Positions 1 to 8,261 of a stretch of DNA of 64,000 nucleotides are shown piece by piece. The translations under genes were made by a program, and so were the position numbers. Numbering within the stretch: the stretch's first letter is position 1; every line of letters starts with the position of its first letter. A model generated the notes under the pieces. The model was not told the origin of the DNA. It ran no database searches and worked only from the letters and a program-made list of their open reading frames with translations. Origin of the DNA: Pseudomonadota bacterium (GTDB lineage: Bacteria > Pseudomonadota > Alphaproteobacteria > Sphingomonadales > Sphingomonadaceae); NCBI GenBank assembly GCA_039818985.1, contig JBCBSU010000002.1:558001-622000 (forward strand), read 5' to 3'.

Positions 1-1177
1 TGCTCATGGTGTAGAGATAGCTGGCGGTGCCGAGCGGCACGACATTGCGCACATTGCCGCGTCCAGTCAGTCGCACGACATCGCCGGTCGTGGCGTTGAC
101 GCGATAGGCCGGGTGGTCGAGTACATCCTGCGCGGTGATGATCAGGCCATTGCCATCCTCTTCCCAGACGATGGAACCGACAGAGCGATCCCAGTCACCT
201 GTCAGGGCTGTGCGTTTCTGTCCGGTGATATCGAGTATGGTCAGCACCAGCCGGTCGCTCTCATAGCCGGGTCGCGCCATTGCGGCATAGGCGATCTTGC
301 TGCCATCGGGCGAGAAGGTGGGCAGGGTGTCGGTGGCATCGTTGTCGGCCGTGATGTTGAGGACCGGGCCAGTGCCATTGGCAGCGGCAAGGTAGATGTC
401 GGTGTCGGTTGAGCCGGGTTCATCGCCATTGGCAACGCGCATGGTGAAGGCGATGGTGCTGCTGTCGGGCGACCAGGCGATTTCCTCACCGCCGCCAAAA
501 GGCTTGGTCGGGCTATCGCCTTCTAGCTTCTGCATGATATCAACGCGGCTATCGGCGATCAGGGCACCGTCATCGCCGATCGAGTAGACGAAGATGCGTG
601 AATATTCGCCGGGAACCTCCCAGCTTGACCAGTGACGGACAAATTGCCGGTCATAGCTGCGAGCGCTGCCGGTGCCAGTACGGTCCTTTTGCGGCGTGTC
701 GGGCATTGCGCCAACGGTAATGTCGGTCCACAGCGCGACTTTGGCACCATCGGGTGATAGATGAAATCCGGCAATATTCAGGCTCATTTCGCTGACCTGT
801 ACCGGCACGACATCCGAGCCATGTTTATAGCGCCAGAGCTGTTCGCTGCCGCTCTTGTCGCTCAAGAAATAAAGCGTGCCATCGGGCGTGAAGGCGGGGC
901 TGTGCTCGCTGGCATCCTCCATATCGGCGATCAGTGTGGCGTCCGCATCGGTTTCGAGCGAGCGGAGATACAGCTTGCTGGTGCGCTTGTAGCTCTCGCT
1001 GTCCGTATGGGTCACCGTATAGGCAATCTGTTTGCGGTCGGGGCTCAGCACAGGCGCGCCGACGCGATCCAGCGTCGTCAGATCCTGTGCGGTCATCGGT
1101 TCGGCCAGGGCTGGCACAGCGAAGGTGGGTGAGAGGGCGATGGCCGCAGTGGCGGCAGAGAGAAGAAGCTGTTTCAT
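1..1177 (-). CDS. S9 family peptidase (dipeptidyl/acylaminoacyl peptidase type), N-terminal part
   Basis: The reading frame starts at the ATG at 1177 and stays open to the left edge, so only the first ~392 residues are visible. It opens with a Sec signal peptide (MKQLLLSAATAAIALSPTFA, then AVPALA), so the product is exported. What follows is the repeating beta-propeller of S9 peptidases: blades of the type SPDGxxIAY recur (LSPDRKQIAYT, FTPDGTLYFLSD, LSPDGAKVALWTD, WSPDSSTIAFTM, FSPDGSKIAYA). The alpha/beta-hydrolase domain with the catalytic Ser-Asp-His lies beyond the window, so activity cannot be judged. The family cleaves dipeptides or acylated residues from short peptides. The gene is transcribed away from popZ. 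Confidence 0.85.
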   Translation of the reverse strand, partial: MKQLLLSAATAAIALSPTFAVPALAEPMTAQDLTTLDRVGAPVLSPDRKQIAYTVTHTDSESYKRTSKLYLRSLETDADATLIADMEDASEHSPAFTPDGTLYFLSDKSGSEQLWRYKHGSDVVPVQVSEMSLNIAGFHLSPDGAKVALWTDITVGAMPDTPQKDRTGTGSARSYDRQFVRHWSSWEVPGEYSRIFVYSIGDDGALIADSRVDIMQKLEGDSPTKPFGGGEEIAWSPDSSTIAFTMRVANGDEPGSTDTDIYLAAANGTGPVLNITADNDATDTLPTFSPDGSKIAYAAMARPGYESDRLVLTILDITGQKRTALTGDWDRSVGSIVWEEDGNGLIITAQDVLDHPAYRVNATTGDVVRLTGRGNVRNVVPLGTASYLYTMS

Positions 1178-1233
1178 ATTGCGCACGCTAGCAAAACGCG
1201 CTGCGAAAAAAAGTGAAATATGCTGCCGCCGGA

Positions 1234-1656
1234 TCAGCTGCGCTTGCTGGTGATGCGGGCAATTTCCTTTGCGACCATCTGCTCGACCAGTTCGGGCAGA
1301 TTGTCATCGAGCCATTGTTTGAGCATCGGCCGCAGCATCTCGCGCACCAGCCCTTCGAGCGAAGTCTCGCCCGAGCGGACAATTTGGGGTGCGCGGCCGG
1401 GCCCGGACAATGTGGTGAGTGCGGCGAGCGATTCATGGATCGACTGGCTGGCTTGGGCATCGACCAGCGGATCATCCATGTCTTCACCGCTTGGTGTCGT
1501 ATCGCCATCGACGGGATCGGTCAGTTCCAGCACTGAGTCATCAGAAGTCTTGCGGGGCGTACGTGGCTTGGCCGGTTTGCCCGAATCGGCAGCCATTACC
1601 TTTTTGATCGAGGCGAGAATATCCTCGACACTGGGTTCCTGATCCTGCCGTGCCAT
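1234..1656 (-). CDS. popZ: PopZ family polar organizing protein (DUF2497)
   Basis: A 140-residue protein with the two signatures of the PopZ/DUF2497 family: an N-terminal helix PSVEDILASIKKVM (residues ~8-21) and a C-terminal helical block of the type LRPMLKQWLDDNLPELVE...IARI near residues 108-136. The middle is acidic and proline-rich, as expected for a disordered linker. In Caulobacter the C-terminal region drives assembly into a polar matrix that anchors ParB-bound centromeres; the same role here is inferred. It lies downstream of tolC on the same strand after a gap of ~118 bases. Confidence 0.88.
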   Translation of the reverse strand: MARQDQEPSVEDILASIKKVMAADSGKPAKPRTPRKTSDDSVLELTDPVDGDTTPSGEDMDDPLVDAQASQSIHESLAALTTLSGPGRAPQIVRSGETSLEGLVREMLRPMLKQWLDDNLPELVEQMVAKEIARITSKRS

Positions 1657-1774
1657 AATCGCCCCTGCTCTCAGCGTGTCATCAATGATGATCGACCGAA
1701 AAAGTCCGACCGTTCCACCATATAATGGATATAACCCGCCATTTTAGCGTGGTGCAAGGGTCTTTGCGACAGGC

Positions 1775-3283
1775 TTACTCTTCGTCAACCGGGCCGTAGA
1801 CCACGGTTTGCGCCGGCGTATCAGTGGTGCGGGTTGCCTCGGCCACGGGATCGGGGTCGGTGGCATAGTCATTCAGCTTGCCGCGGACCCTTTTGTAATT
1901 GACTTCCGGATCGTACAATACGCCGCCATCAAGGCCGAGATCGCGCGCTTCGGCACGACCCATCGCCGCCAGCAGGGTGAAACCGGCGACATAGGCATTG
2001 CGTCGCGCCACCACCAGCTGTGCCTGGGCGTTGACCAGCTCCTGCTCGGCGTTGAGAATATCGAGAATGGTACGATTGCCGACGCTGTTTTCAGCGCGCA
2101 CGCCTTCGAGGGACAGTGCATTGGCATCGACCGCTTCCTGTGCCGACTGGATCACTTCGAGCGATGCCTGCCAGCTGGCATAGGCAGCGCGGGTCTGGGC
2201 GATAATATCGCGCTCAACCGCGATTTCCTGTTCCATGGCGACACTGGTGCGCGCCTGTGCCTGGCGAATCTGCGCGCCGGGACGACCGCCCTGATAAAGC
2301 GGCACGTTCAGTGTCACCCCGGCCTGGGCGTTGGACTGTTCCTGGATGAAATTGACCCCGGGAATATTGCCGCCCAATGTGCCGAGGAAATTGGCATAGG
2401 CGCCCTGGGCGAAGGCGTCGATGCTCGGCTTGCGCGCGCCTCGCGCTGCCTTGACATCATATTCCGCAGCTTTGACGCGCTCTTTTGCCGCTTCAATGTC
2501 GGGATTGTTGTCCAGCGCCACAGCGACCGCCATGGACGGATCTTCAGGCAAACCGGGAAGCGGTGGCGGCGGTGCCAGGTCCTCGGGCGGCTTGCCGACG
2601 ATCTGGATATAGACTTCCTTGCTGCGAATCAGGTTGGAAATCGCGGTTTCCAGGTCGCTGCGGGCCACCGCCAGACGCGCCTCTGACTGGGCAACATCGG
2701 TGCGGGTCAGGTCGCCGATTTCGAACCGGTCCGAGGTTGCCTGTAAATTGGTTTCCAGCACATCGACATTATTGCGGTTGAGTTCGACCAGTGCCTGGTC
2801 GCGGATGACGTCCATATAGGCGGCGACGGTCTGGCTGAAGATCGAGGATTCGGTACCGCGCAGTGTTGCCTGTCCAGCGCTGACGCGCTCCTTTGCTGCC
2901 TTGATCGCATTGCGCACCTGCCCGCCGCGGTAAATCGGGACGTTGAGGTTGACGTTTGCGGTGACCTGGCGAATCGGTGCGGTGAAGGCGTTGGCGTTGA
3001 TCAGGAAGTTTTCCTGATAGGTGGCTGTCGAGGTCGAGTTGGGGCGGCCATCGGCCAGCGCGATCGGAACGCCTTCATCGGTGGCACGCTGTTCCGCGCG
3101 CGCGCCGGTCAGCGTCGGGTTATTGGTATAGGCCGCGATCAGCGCATCGCGCAGCGTATCGGCGCGGGCGGGACCGGGCATCACCAGCGCCGTCGACAGC
3201 AAAGCCCCAGCCATTCCGGATGCCGTGATCGAGCGGTTCGCGGCGTTTTTGCCGCAAGTCTTTGGTAATTTCTGCGTCATCAT
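1775..3283 (-). CDS. tolC: TolC family outer-membrane efflux channel protein
   Basis: A 502-residue outer-membrane factor. The N-terminus carries a hydrophobic signal sequence ending near PARA (cleavage about residue 42), followed by DTLRDALIAAYTNNPTL, the usual first helix of TolC. Two OEP repeats of about 200 residues each follow, with coiled-coil stretches and the repeated motif LNVPIYRGGQ / LNVPLYQGGR at the beta-barrel strands. The protein would trimerise into a channel for type I secretion and RND/ABC efflux pumps. It starts 9 bases after the methyltransferase stop, so the two are co-transcribed. Two adjacent ATG codons compete for the start. Confidence 0.93.
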   Translation of the reverse strand: MMTQKLPKTCGKNAANRSITASGMAGALLSTALVMPGPARADTLRDALIAAYTNNPTLTGARAEQRATDEGVPIALADGRPNSTSTATYQENFLINANAFTAPIRQVTANVNLNVPIYRGGQVRNAIKAAKERVSAGQATLRGTESSIFSQTVAAYMDVIRDQALVELNRNNVDVLETNLQATSDRFEIGDLTRTDVAQSEARLAVARSDLETAISNLIRSKEVYIQIVGKPPEDLAPPPPLPGLPEDPSMAVAVALDNNPDIEAAKERVKAAEYDVKAARGARKPSIDAFAQGAYANFLGTLGGNIPGVNFIQEQSNAQAGVTLNVPLYQGGRPGAQIRQAQARTSVAMEQEIAVERDIIAQTRAAYASWQASLEVIQSAQEAVDANALSLEGVRAENSVGNRTILDILNAEQELVNAQAQLVVARRNAYVAGFTLLAAMGRAEARDLGLDGGVLYDPEVNYKRVRGKLNDYATDPDPVAEATRTTDTPAQTVVYGPVDEE

Positions 3284-3292
3284 GCCATCCCG

Positions 3293-3979
3293 TCAAAATA
3301 CATATTCGGCGGGGCGGGCAAAGGCCCCCAGGGGTGCGATATCGGCATCGGCAAAATCGGCGAGGCTGATATTATCCTTGACCTTGCGGCCAATGGCCAG
3401 ACGGGTGACACCATCTTCCGCCAGGCCGCAGAGCAGCCGGCCATCATCCTTGAGCTGGCGCGCCAGCGGTACCGGGATCGTCTCCACGGCACCATCGATG
3501 ATGATCAGTGAATAGGGCCCGGCCTTGGGGTACCCCTTGTCCAGCGGCCCCTGCACGGTGGTGACATTGCTGCTATCCGTTGTGCCGATATTCCCGGTCA
3601 GCATGGCGAACAGCGTGTCATCATTCTCAAGCGCGACGACACTGTTGACGATGGGAGCGAGCAGCGCAGCCATATAGCCGGTGTTGGCGCCGACGATAAG
3701 TACATTATCCGATGACTGGATGTTGGCACGAGTCAGCATCAGCCCGGAGGCCAGTGGCGGGTTTAGCACACGACCGTCGCCGAGCGGTATGGCCCGGTCG
3801 ATATAGGCAGCGGTGCGACGTTCCTCCGCAACAAAATTCTCTCTGGGTGTAACGGCCATGACGCCGATGACAACCGGGTCGTTGACATCATTGGGGCGCA
3901 GCTGGCTGTCGACCATGGCGCGCCGGGCGTCATGGAAGTCCGTAGCAGCGTGCGGCGCAGCTTCGTTCACCTCAGTCAT
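3293..3979 (-). CDS. Protein-L-isoaspartate O-methyltransferase family protein
   Basis: A 228-residue Rossmann methyltransferase of the PCMT family. SAM-binding motif I is seen as NVLIVGANTGYMAALLA at ~92-108, and the later IIIDGAVETIPVPLARQLKDDGRLL matches the conserved PCMT region that ends the Rossmann core. PCMT enzymes repair isoaspartyl residues using SAM. This short version, directly upstream of tolC, is the form usual in alphaproteobacteria; its substrate there is not proven, so the repair role is a family-level statement. A purine-rich stretch lies just ahead of the start, and a hairpin and an AT-rich palindrome sit upstream. Confidence 0.85.
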   Translation of the reverse strand: MTEVNEAAPHAATDFHDARRAMVDSQLRPNDVNDPVVIGVMAVTPRENFVAEERRTAAYIDRAIPLGDGRVLNPPLASGLMLTRANIQSSDNVLIVGANTGYMAALLAPIVNSVVALENDDTLFAMLTGNIGTTDSSNVTTVQGPLDKGYPKAGPYSLIIIDGAVETIPVPLARQLKDDGRLLCGLAEDGVTRLAIGRKVKDNISLADFADADIAPLGAFARPAEYVF

Positions 3980-4008
3980 TGCACTATCGTCCCACTCTTT
4001 CTTTCAGC

Positions 4009-4028
4009 GGCATGGCCGGAGCCATGCC
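4009..4028 (-). other. Hairpin in the presumed 5' leader of the PCMT gene
   Basis: GGCATGGC and GCCATGCC form a perfect 8-bp stem around a 4-base loop, 30 bases upstream of the methyltransferase start. It could fold in the mRNA leader. No known regulatory RNA family is recognised. Confidence 0.35.
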
Positions 4029-4044
4029 CAAGGTCACAGCATAG

Positions 4045-4070
4045 TGTATTATAATTATAATACAGTCAAG
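4045..4070 (-). promoter_or_regulatory. AT-rich 20-bp palindrome next to a TTGACT -35-like box
   Basis: TGTATTATAATTATAATACA at 4045-4064 is a perfect palindrome. On the minus strand TTGACT (4070-4065) directly precedes it and TACACT follows about 15 bases later, so the palindrome would occupy the spacer of a sigma70-like promoter for the pcm-tolC operon, as repressor operators often do. The arrangement is seen; its function is inferred. Confidence 0.4.
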
Positions 4071-4250
4071 CCATGGCCCGGCGACAGCAAAGGCCGCTAT
4101 TGCGATGCCTCTATTGCGCATGGCAGGCGATGGCAATATTTGGCTGCTATCACCAGTGTATTTTGTACCAATCGGCTTGACTTTCCGACAAAAGGCGCAC
4201 ATTTGCCGCGACCTACCACAAGGTCCCGGTATTTTTGGCCGGCCTGTCCA

Positions 4251-4324
4251 GGCCCGATGGCGGAGTGGTGACGCAGCGGATTGCAAATCCGTGTACGCCG
4301 GTTCGATTCCGGCTCGGGCCTCCA
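4251..4324 (+). tRNA. tRNA-Cys (anticodon GCA)
   Basis: A 74-base cloverleaf: acceptor GGCCCGA pairs with TCGGGCC, the T-arm contains GGTTCGATTCC, and the anticodon stem CGGAT/ATCCG encloses TTGCAAA-type loop bases with GCA at 4283-4285. The CCA end (4322-4324) is encoded. Confidence 0.95.
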
Positions 4325-4601
4325 TATTCGGCTTCTGCAACCATTTGGCTTCCGCAACAATATTGGCCCCGCAACGCGGAGTCCGTAGCGGCATCCCGCC
4401 ATAAATACGCAGCCGGTTTAACCGCTCGATTAAAACGACTTGCCTTGGCTCCCCCTGCTAGCCTAAATGCTCCCCAATCCGGCTCAGGCCTGCGGGCATT
4501 TTCCCCGCGTAACCAGGCTGCACGCCATTTCGAAAAGATGATAATGGTGGAGCATTCCCCTCTGGATTGATCTTCACCCTGCGAATGAAAGGACCCCGTT
4601 C
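4325..4601. other. Intergenic stretch without recognised gene
   Basis: 277 bases between tRNA-Cys and the thiolase gene. Short overlapping frames are present on both strands but none has a convincing start or codon pattern. The only supported element is the ribosome-binding site AAAGGA ahead of the thiolase ATG. Confidence 0.6.
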
Positions 4602-5816
4602 ATGACCGAAGCCTTTATATATGATGCCGTGCGCACGCCGCGGGGCAAGGGCCGCGCCGATGGTAGCCTGCACGAAATCACCGCCCTCAACCTGGCTTCG
4701 CAGACGCTGGCCTCGGTGCGTGAGCGCAACGATCTGTCCTCCGAAGCGGTGGAAGATGTCGCTTTTGGCTGCGTTTCTCCGGTGGGCGAGCAGGGCGCGG
4801 TGATCACCCGCACCGCAGTGATGCAGGCAGGCTATGCCGAAACCACCTCGGGCATTCAGGTCAACCGTTTCTGCGGTTCGGGTCTGGAAGCGGTGAATAT
4901 CGCTGCGGCCAAGATCAAGTCGGGTGAGGCCGACCTCACCATTGGCGGTGGTGTCGAGTCGATGAGCCGTGTCCCCATGGGTTCCGATGGCGGCGCCTGG
5001 CCGACCGATCCTGCATCGGCGTTTGACAATTATTTTGTGCCCCAGGGTATTTCGGCCGACCTGATCGCCACCAAATATGGTTTTAGCCGCGACGATGTTG
5101 ATGCCTATGCGGTGGAGAGCCAGAAGCGCGCCGCCAGAGCCTGGGAAGAAAAGCGGTTTGAAAAGTCGATCCTGCCGGTGCGCGATGTCATTGGCGAAGT
5201 GATTCTCGATCATGACGAACTAATGCGTCCGGACACCGATATGCAGTCGCTCGGCGCGCTAAACCCAAGCTTCAAGGGCATGGGCGAGCAGATGCCCGGC
5301 TTTAACGATATTGCGATCATGAAGCACCCCGATGTCGAGAAGGTCAACCATGTCCATCATGCCGGTAACAGCTCGGGTATTGTCGACGGTTCCGCCGCTG
5401 TTCTGATCGGCAATGAAGAAGCGGGCAAGAAGCATGGCCTCAAGCCGCGTGCGCGCATCGTTTCTATGGCGTCTATCGGTTCGGAACCGACAATCATGCT
5501 CACCGGCCCCGAATTTGCCGCGCAGAAAGCGATTGAGCGTGCAGGCATGACCAATAGCGATATTGATGTGTGGGAATTGAACGAAGCCTTCGCTGCGGTT
5601 GTTCTGCGCTTCATGCAGGCGATGAATGTCGATCACAGCGAAATCAATGTGAATGGTGGCGCGATTGCCATGGGCCACCCGCTGGGCGCGACCGGCGCGA
5701 TGATCCTCGGCACCGTGCTCGACGAACTGGAGCGCACCGATAAGAATGTCGCGCTGTCGACACTGTGCATCGGCGCCGGCATGGGCATCGCGACCATTAT
5801 CGAGCGCGTAAACTAA
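4602..5816 (+). CDS. Acetyl-CoA C-acyltransferase (thiolase)
   Basis: A 404-residue thiolase of the degradative type. The acyl-accepting cysteine is Cys91 in [14 protein letters not shown], the NEAFA box follows near residue 325, the His-containing loop is [15 protein letters not shown] and the second cysteine is in CIGAGMG near the C-terminus. It would perform the last step of fatty-acid beta-oxidation, thiolysis of 3-ketoacyl-CoA. The multifunctional FadJ-like gene follows after 107 bases, so the two probably supply the beta and alpha subunits of one trifunctional complex. The start has AAAGGA about 10 bases upstream. Confidence 0.93.
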   Translation: MTEAFIYDAVRTPRGKGRADGSLHEITALNLASQTLASVRERNDLSSEAVEDVAFGCVSPVGEQGAVITRTAVMQAGYAETTSGIQVNRFCGSGLEAVNIAAAKIKSGEADLTIGGGVESMSRVPMGSDGGAWPTDPASAFDNYFVPQGISADLIATKYGFSRDDVDAYAVESQKRAARAWEEKRFEKSILPVRDVIGEVILDHDELMRPDTDMQSLGALNPSFKGMGEQMPGFNDIAIMKHPDVEKVNHVHHAGNSSGIVDGSAAVLIGNEEAGKKHGLKPRARIVSMASIGSEPTIMLTGPEFAAQKAIERAGMTNSDIDVWELNEAFAAVVLRFMQAMNVDHSEINVNGGAIAMGHPLGATGAMILGTVLDELERTDKNVALSTLCIGAGMGIATIIERVN

Positions 5817-5826
5817 CAGACCTTCA

Positions 5827-5899
5827 CCGTTCATGCTGAGCTTGTCGAAGCATCGCCTTTCAAGCAAGTACGACCCTTTAACAGGCTCAGAGTGAACGG
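5827..5899. repeat. Palindromic intergenic repeat, CTGAGCTTGTCGAAG family
   Basis: Imperfect inverted repeat: CCGTTCATGCTGAGC on the left and GGCTCAGAGTGAACGG on the right, with CTTGTCGAAG next to the left arm. The core is the same as in the repeat inserted in ileS (9796-9855). It lies between the thiolase and FadJ-like genes and could fold in their shared transcript. Confidence 0.75.
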
Positions 5900-5923
5900 G
5901 TTTGAGAAATCAGGAAAATAAAC

Positions 5924-8116
5924 ATGACCTATAAAGCCATGACCGTTGATATTGACAGCGACGGTATTGCCCTTGTCACCATTGATCTGCCTGGCCAGTC
6001 AATGAATGTCTGGAATGCCGATCTGATCGATGACTTCAATGTGTTTGTTGAGGAACTAAACAGCAATGATGCCATTACCGGCGCGGTGATCACCTCGGGC
6101 AAGGCATCGGGCTTCCTTGCCGGCGCCGATCTCAACATGCTGGGCAGCAGCAAGGCCAACAGCATGGCCGAAGCGTTTGAAGGCGCGTTCGCGCTCAACG
6201 CGACGCTGCGCAAGATGGAAACCGGCGGCCATCCGGCCAAGGCGCTGCTCAAGGGCGCGGCGCATGCCAAGCCGGTTGCTGCCGCGATTAACGGTTTGGC
6301 GCTCGGCGGTGGTCTCGAGCTGGCACTGGCCTGTCATTATCGGGTTGTCGCCGACAATCCGAAGATCCAGCTGGGCCTGCCCGAAGTGCAGGTTGGCCTG
6401 CTGCCCGGCGGTGGCGGCACCCAGCGCATGCCGCGGCTGATGGGCCTGCAGGCTTCGGCGATGATGCTGCTCCAGGGCAAGCCGGCTAATCCACAGGCGG
6501 CGCTGGCCCAGGGCATTGTCCACGAAGTCGCGCCCGCTGACGAGCTGGTCGCCAAGGCCAAAGCCTGGGTCAAGGCCAACCCCAAGGCGGCCGCGCCATG
6601 GGATAAAAAGGGCTATAAGGTGCCTGGCGGTGCCGGCTCGATGAACCCTAATGCGGTGCAGTTCTTTGTCGGCGCCAACGCCCTCGCCAACAAACAGAGC
6701 AAGGGCAATTATGCTGCGGTCCAGGCGATCATGTCCTGCCTTTATGAAGGCACCCAGCTGCCGATGGATACCGCGCTCAGGGTGGAATCGAAATATTTCA
6801 CCAAGCTGCTTTCGGGTAGTCAGGCCAAGAACATGATCCGTACCCTGTTCATCAACAAGCAGGCAGCCGAGAAAGGCGCAGCGCGTCCGGCCGATGTGCC
6901 CAAGGCCGAGCTCAAGAAAGTCGGTGTGCTCGGCGGTGGCCTGATGGGATCGGGCATCACCCATGTCACTGCGAAGGGTGGCATGGACGTGGTGGTCCTT
7001 GATCGCAGCGTCGAGGAAGCGACCAAGGCGGTGACCTACAGCCAGAAGATCGTCGACAAGAAAGTCGCGCGCGGCAAGATGACACAGGAAAAGGCCGACG
7101 CCTTTATGGCGCGCATCACCCCGACCGACAATTATGATGACCTGAAAGACGTCGATCTGATTATCGAGGCGGTGTTTGAGCGCCCCGATGTCAAGGCCGA
7201 TGTCATCAAGAAGACAGAAGCGGTGATCCGCGACGATGTGATCTTCGCTTCCAACACCTCGACCCTGCCGATCACCGGTCTGGCGAAGAACAGCCAGCGC
7301 CCGGAACAGTTTATCGGCCTGCATTTCTTCTCACCGGTAGAGAAGATGCCGCTGCTCGAGATCATCCCCGGTGAGGAGACCGGCGACAAGGCGCTTGCAG
7401 TGGCATTTGATTACAATGCCCGCATCCGCAAGACGCCGATTGTGGTCAAGGATGTGCGCGGCTTCTTCACCAACCGCGTCTTCCCGCCTTATGCCGGCGA
7501 GGCGATGCTGATGGTCACCGAGGGCGTCTCGATGGCGCTGATCGAAAATGCGGCGCTGCATATGGGCATGCCCATTGGCCCGCTGGCAGTGGTCGACGAG
7601 ACCACTTTGCAGCTGGGCTATGATGTGATGCAGTCGACCAAGGAAGAGCTGGGCGATGCCTATAAGCCGAGCGGGACCGAGGGTCTGTTCGAGCTGATGG
7701 TCAAGCAGATCGACCGGCGCGGACGGCGCTTTGGCGGCGGCTTTTACGACTATGACGACAAGGGCAACAAGAAAGGCCTGTGGCAGGGCATTACCGAGCA
7801 TTTCCCGCTCGCCGAGGTCCAGCCCAGCGTCGAGGAGGTGCAGCAGCGGCTGATGTTCGTCCAGCTGATTGCCACCGCACAATGCTATGAGGAAGGCGTG
7901 GTGCATGATCCGCAATCGGCCGATCTCGGCGCGATTTTCGGCTGGGGCTTTGCGCCCTGGACCGGCGGTCCGATCAGCCATATCGACACCATGGGCGTCG
8001 ACAGTTTTGTGCGCACCGCCGACTCGCTGGCGCAAAAACATGGTGAGCGGTTCAAGCCGCCGGTGCTGCTGCGTGAAATGGCCGACAAGGGCGAGAGCTT
8101 CTACAAAGCGGCCTGA
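5924..8116 (+). CDS. fadJ: Multifunctional fatty-acid oxidation protein: enoyl-CoA hydratase / 3-hydroxyacyl-CoA dehydrogenase
   Basis: A 730-residue FadB/FadJ-type fusion. Residues 1-~200 are a crotonase domain (oxyanion loops ASGFLAGADL and NGLALGGGLELALA; LPEVQVGLLPGGGGTQR). After a linker, the dehydrogenase begins near residue 331 with the NAD-binding KVGVLGGGLMGSGITHV, and GLHFFSPVEKMPLLEI marks the catalytic region near 465. Two C-terminal dehydrogenase domains complete it. It hydrates enoyl-CoA and oxidises the hydroxyacyl-CoA, passing the ketoacyl-CoA to the upstream thiolase. The symbol fadJ is used because the length and lone thiolase partner fit either FadB or FadJ; the distinction cannot be made here. 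Confidence 0.9.
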   Translation: MTYKAMTVDIDSDGIALVTIDLPGQSMNVWNADLIDDFNVFVEELNSNDAITGAVITSGKASGFLAGADLNMLGSSKANSMAEAFEGAFALNATLRKMETGGHPAKALLKGAAHAKPVAAAINGLALGGGLELALACHYRVVADNPKIQLGLPEVQVGLLPGGGGTQRMPRLMGLQASAMMLLQGKPANPQAALAQGIVHEVAPADELVAKAKAWVKANPKAAAPWDKKGYKVPGGAGSMNPNAVQFFVGANALANKQSKGNYAAVQAIMSCLYEGTQLPMDTALRVESKYFTKLLSGSQAKNMIRTLFINKQAAEKGAARPADVPKAELKKVGVLGGGLMGSGITHVTAKGGMDVVVLDRSVEEATKAVTYSQKIVDKKVARGKMTQEKADAFMARITPTDNYDDLKDVDLIIEAVFERPDVKADVIKKTEAVIRDDVIFASNTSTLPITGLAKNSQRPEQFIGLHFFSPVEKMPLLEIIPGEETGDKALAVAFDYNARIRKTPIVVKDVRGFFTNRVFPPYAGEAMLMVTEGVSMALIENAALHMGMPIGPLAVVDETTLQLGYDVMQSTKEELGDAYKPSGTEGLFELMVKQIDRRGRRFGGGFYDYDDKGNKKGLWQGITEHFPLAEVQPSVEEVQQRLMFVQLIATAQCYEEGVVHDPQSADLGAIFGWGFAPWTGGPISHIDTMGVDSFVRTADSLAQKHGERFKPPVLLREMADKGESFYKAA

Positions 8117-8261
8117 CGGACAGGCATCTGCCGATCATTGCGGACTCATTCCCGGCTTTGCATCGCAAGGGCCGGGTTTGGGTCCGCTATTTTATGCGGC
8201 GAGGTTATCGCCCTAAATTGCTTGCGTCCGGCAGCAACCGGCCCTAATCGCCTCTTCCATT

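Noticed and set aside
8135-8185. CCCGGC ... GCCGGG hairpin between fadJ and ileS as a terminator.
   Set aside because: Short stem with a long loop and no T-run; too weak to call.
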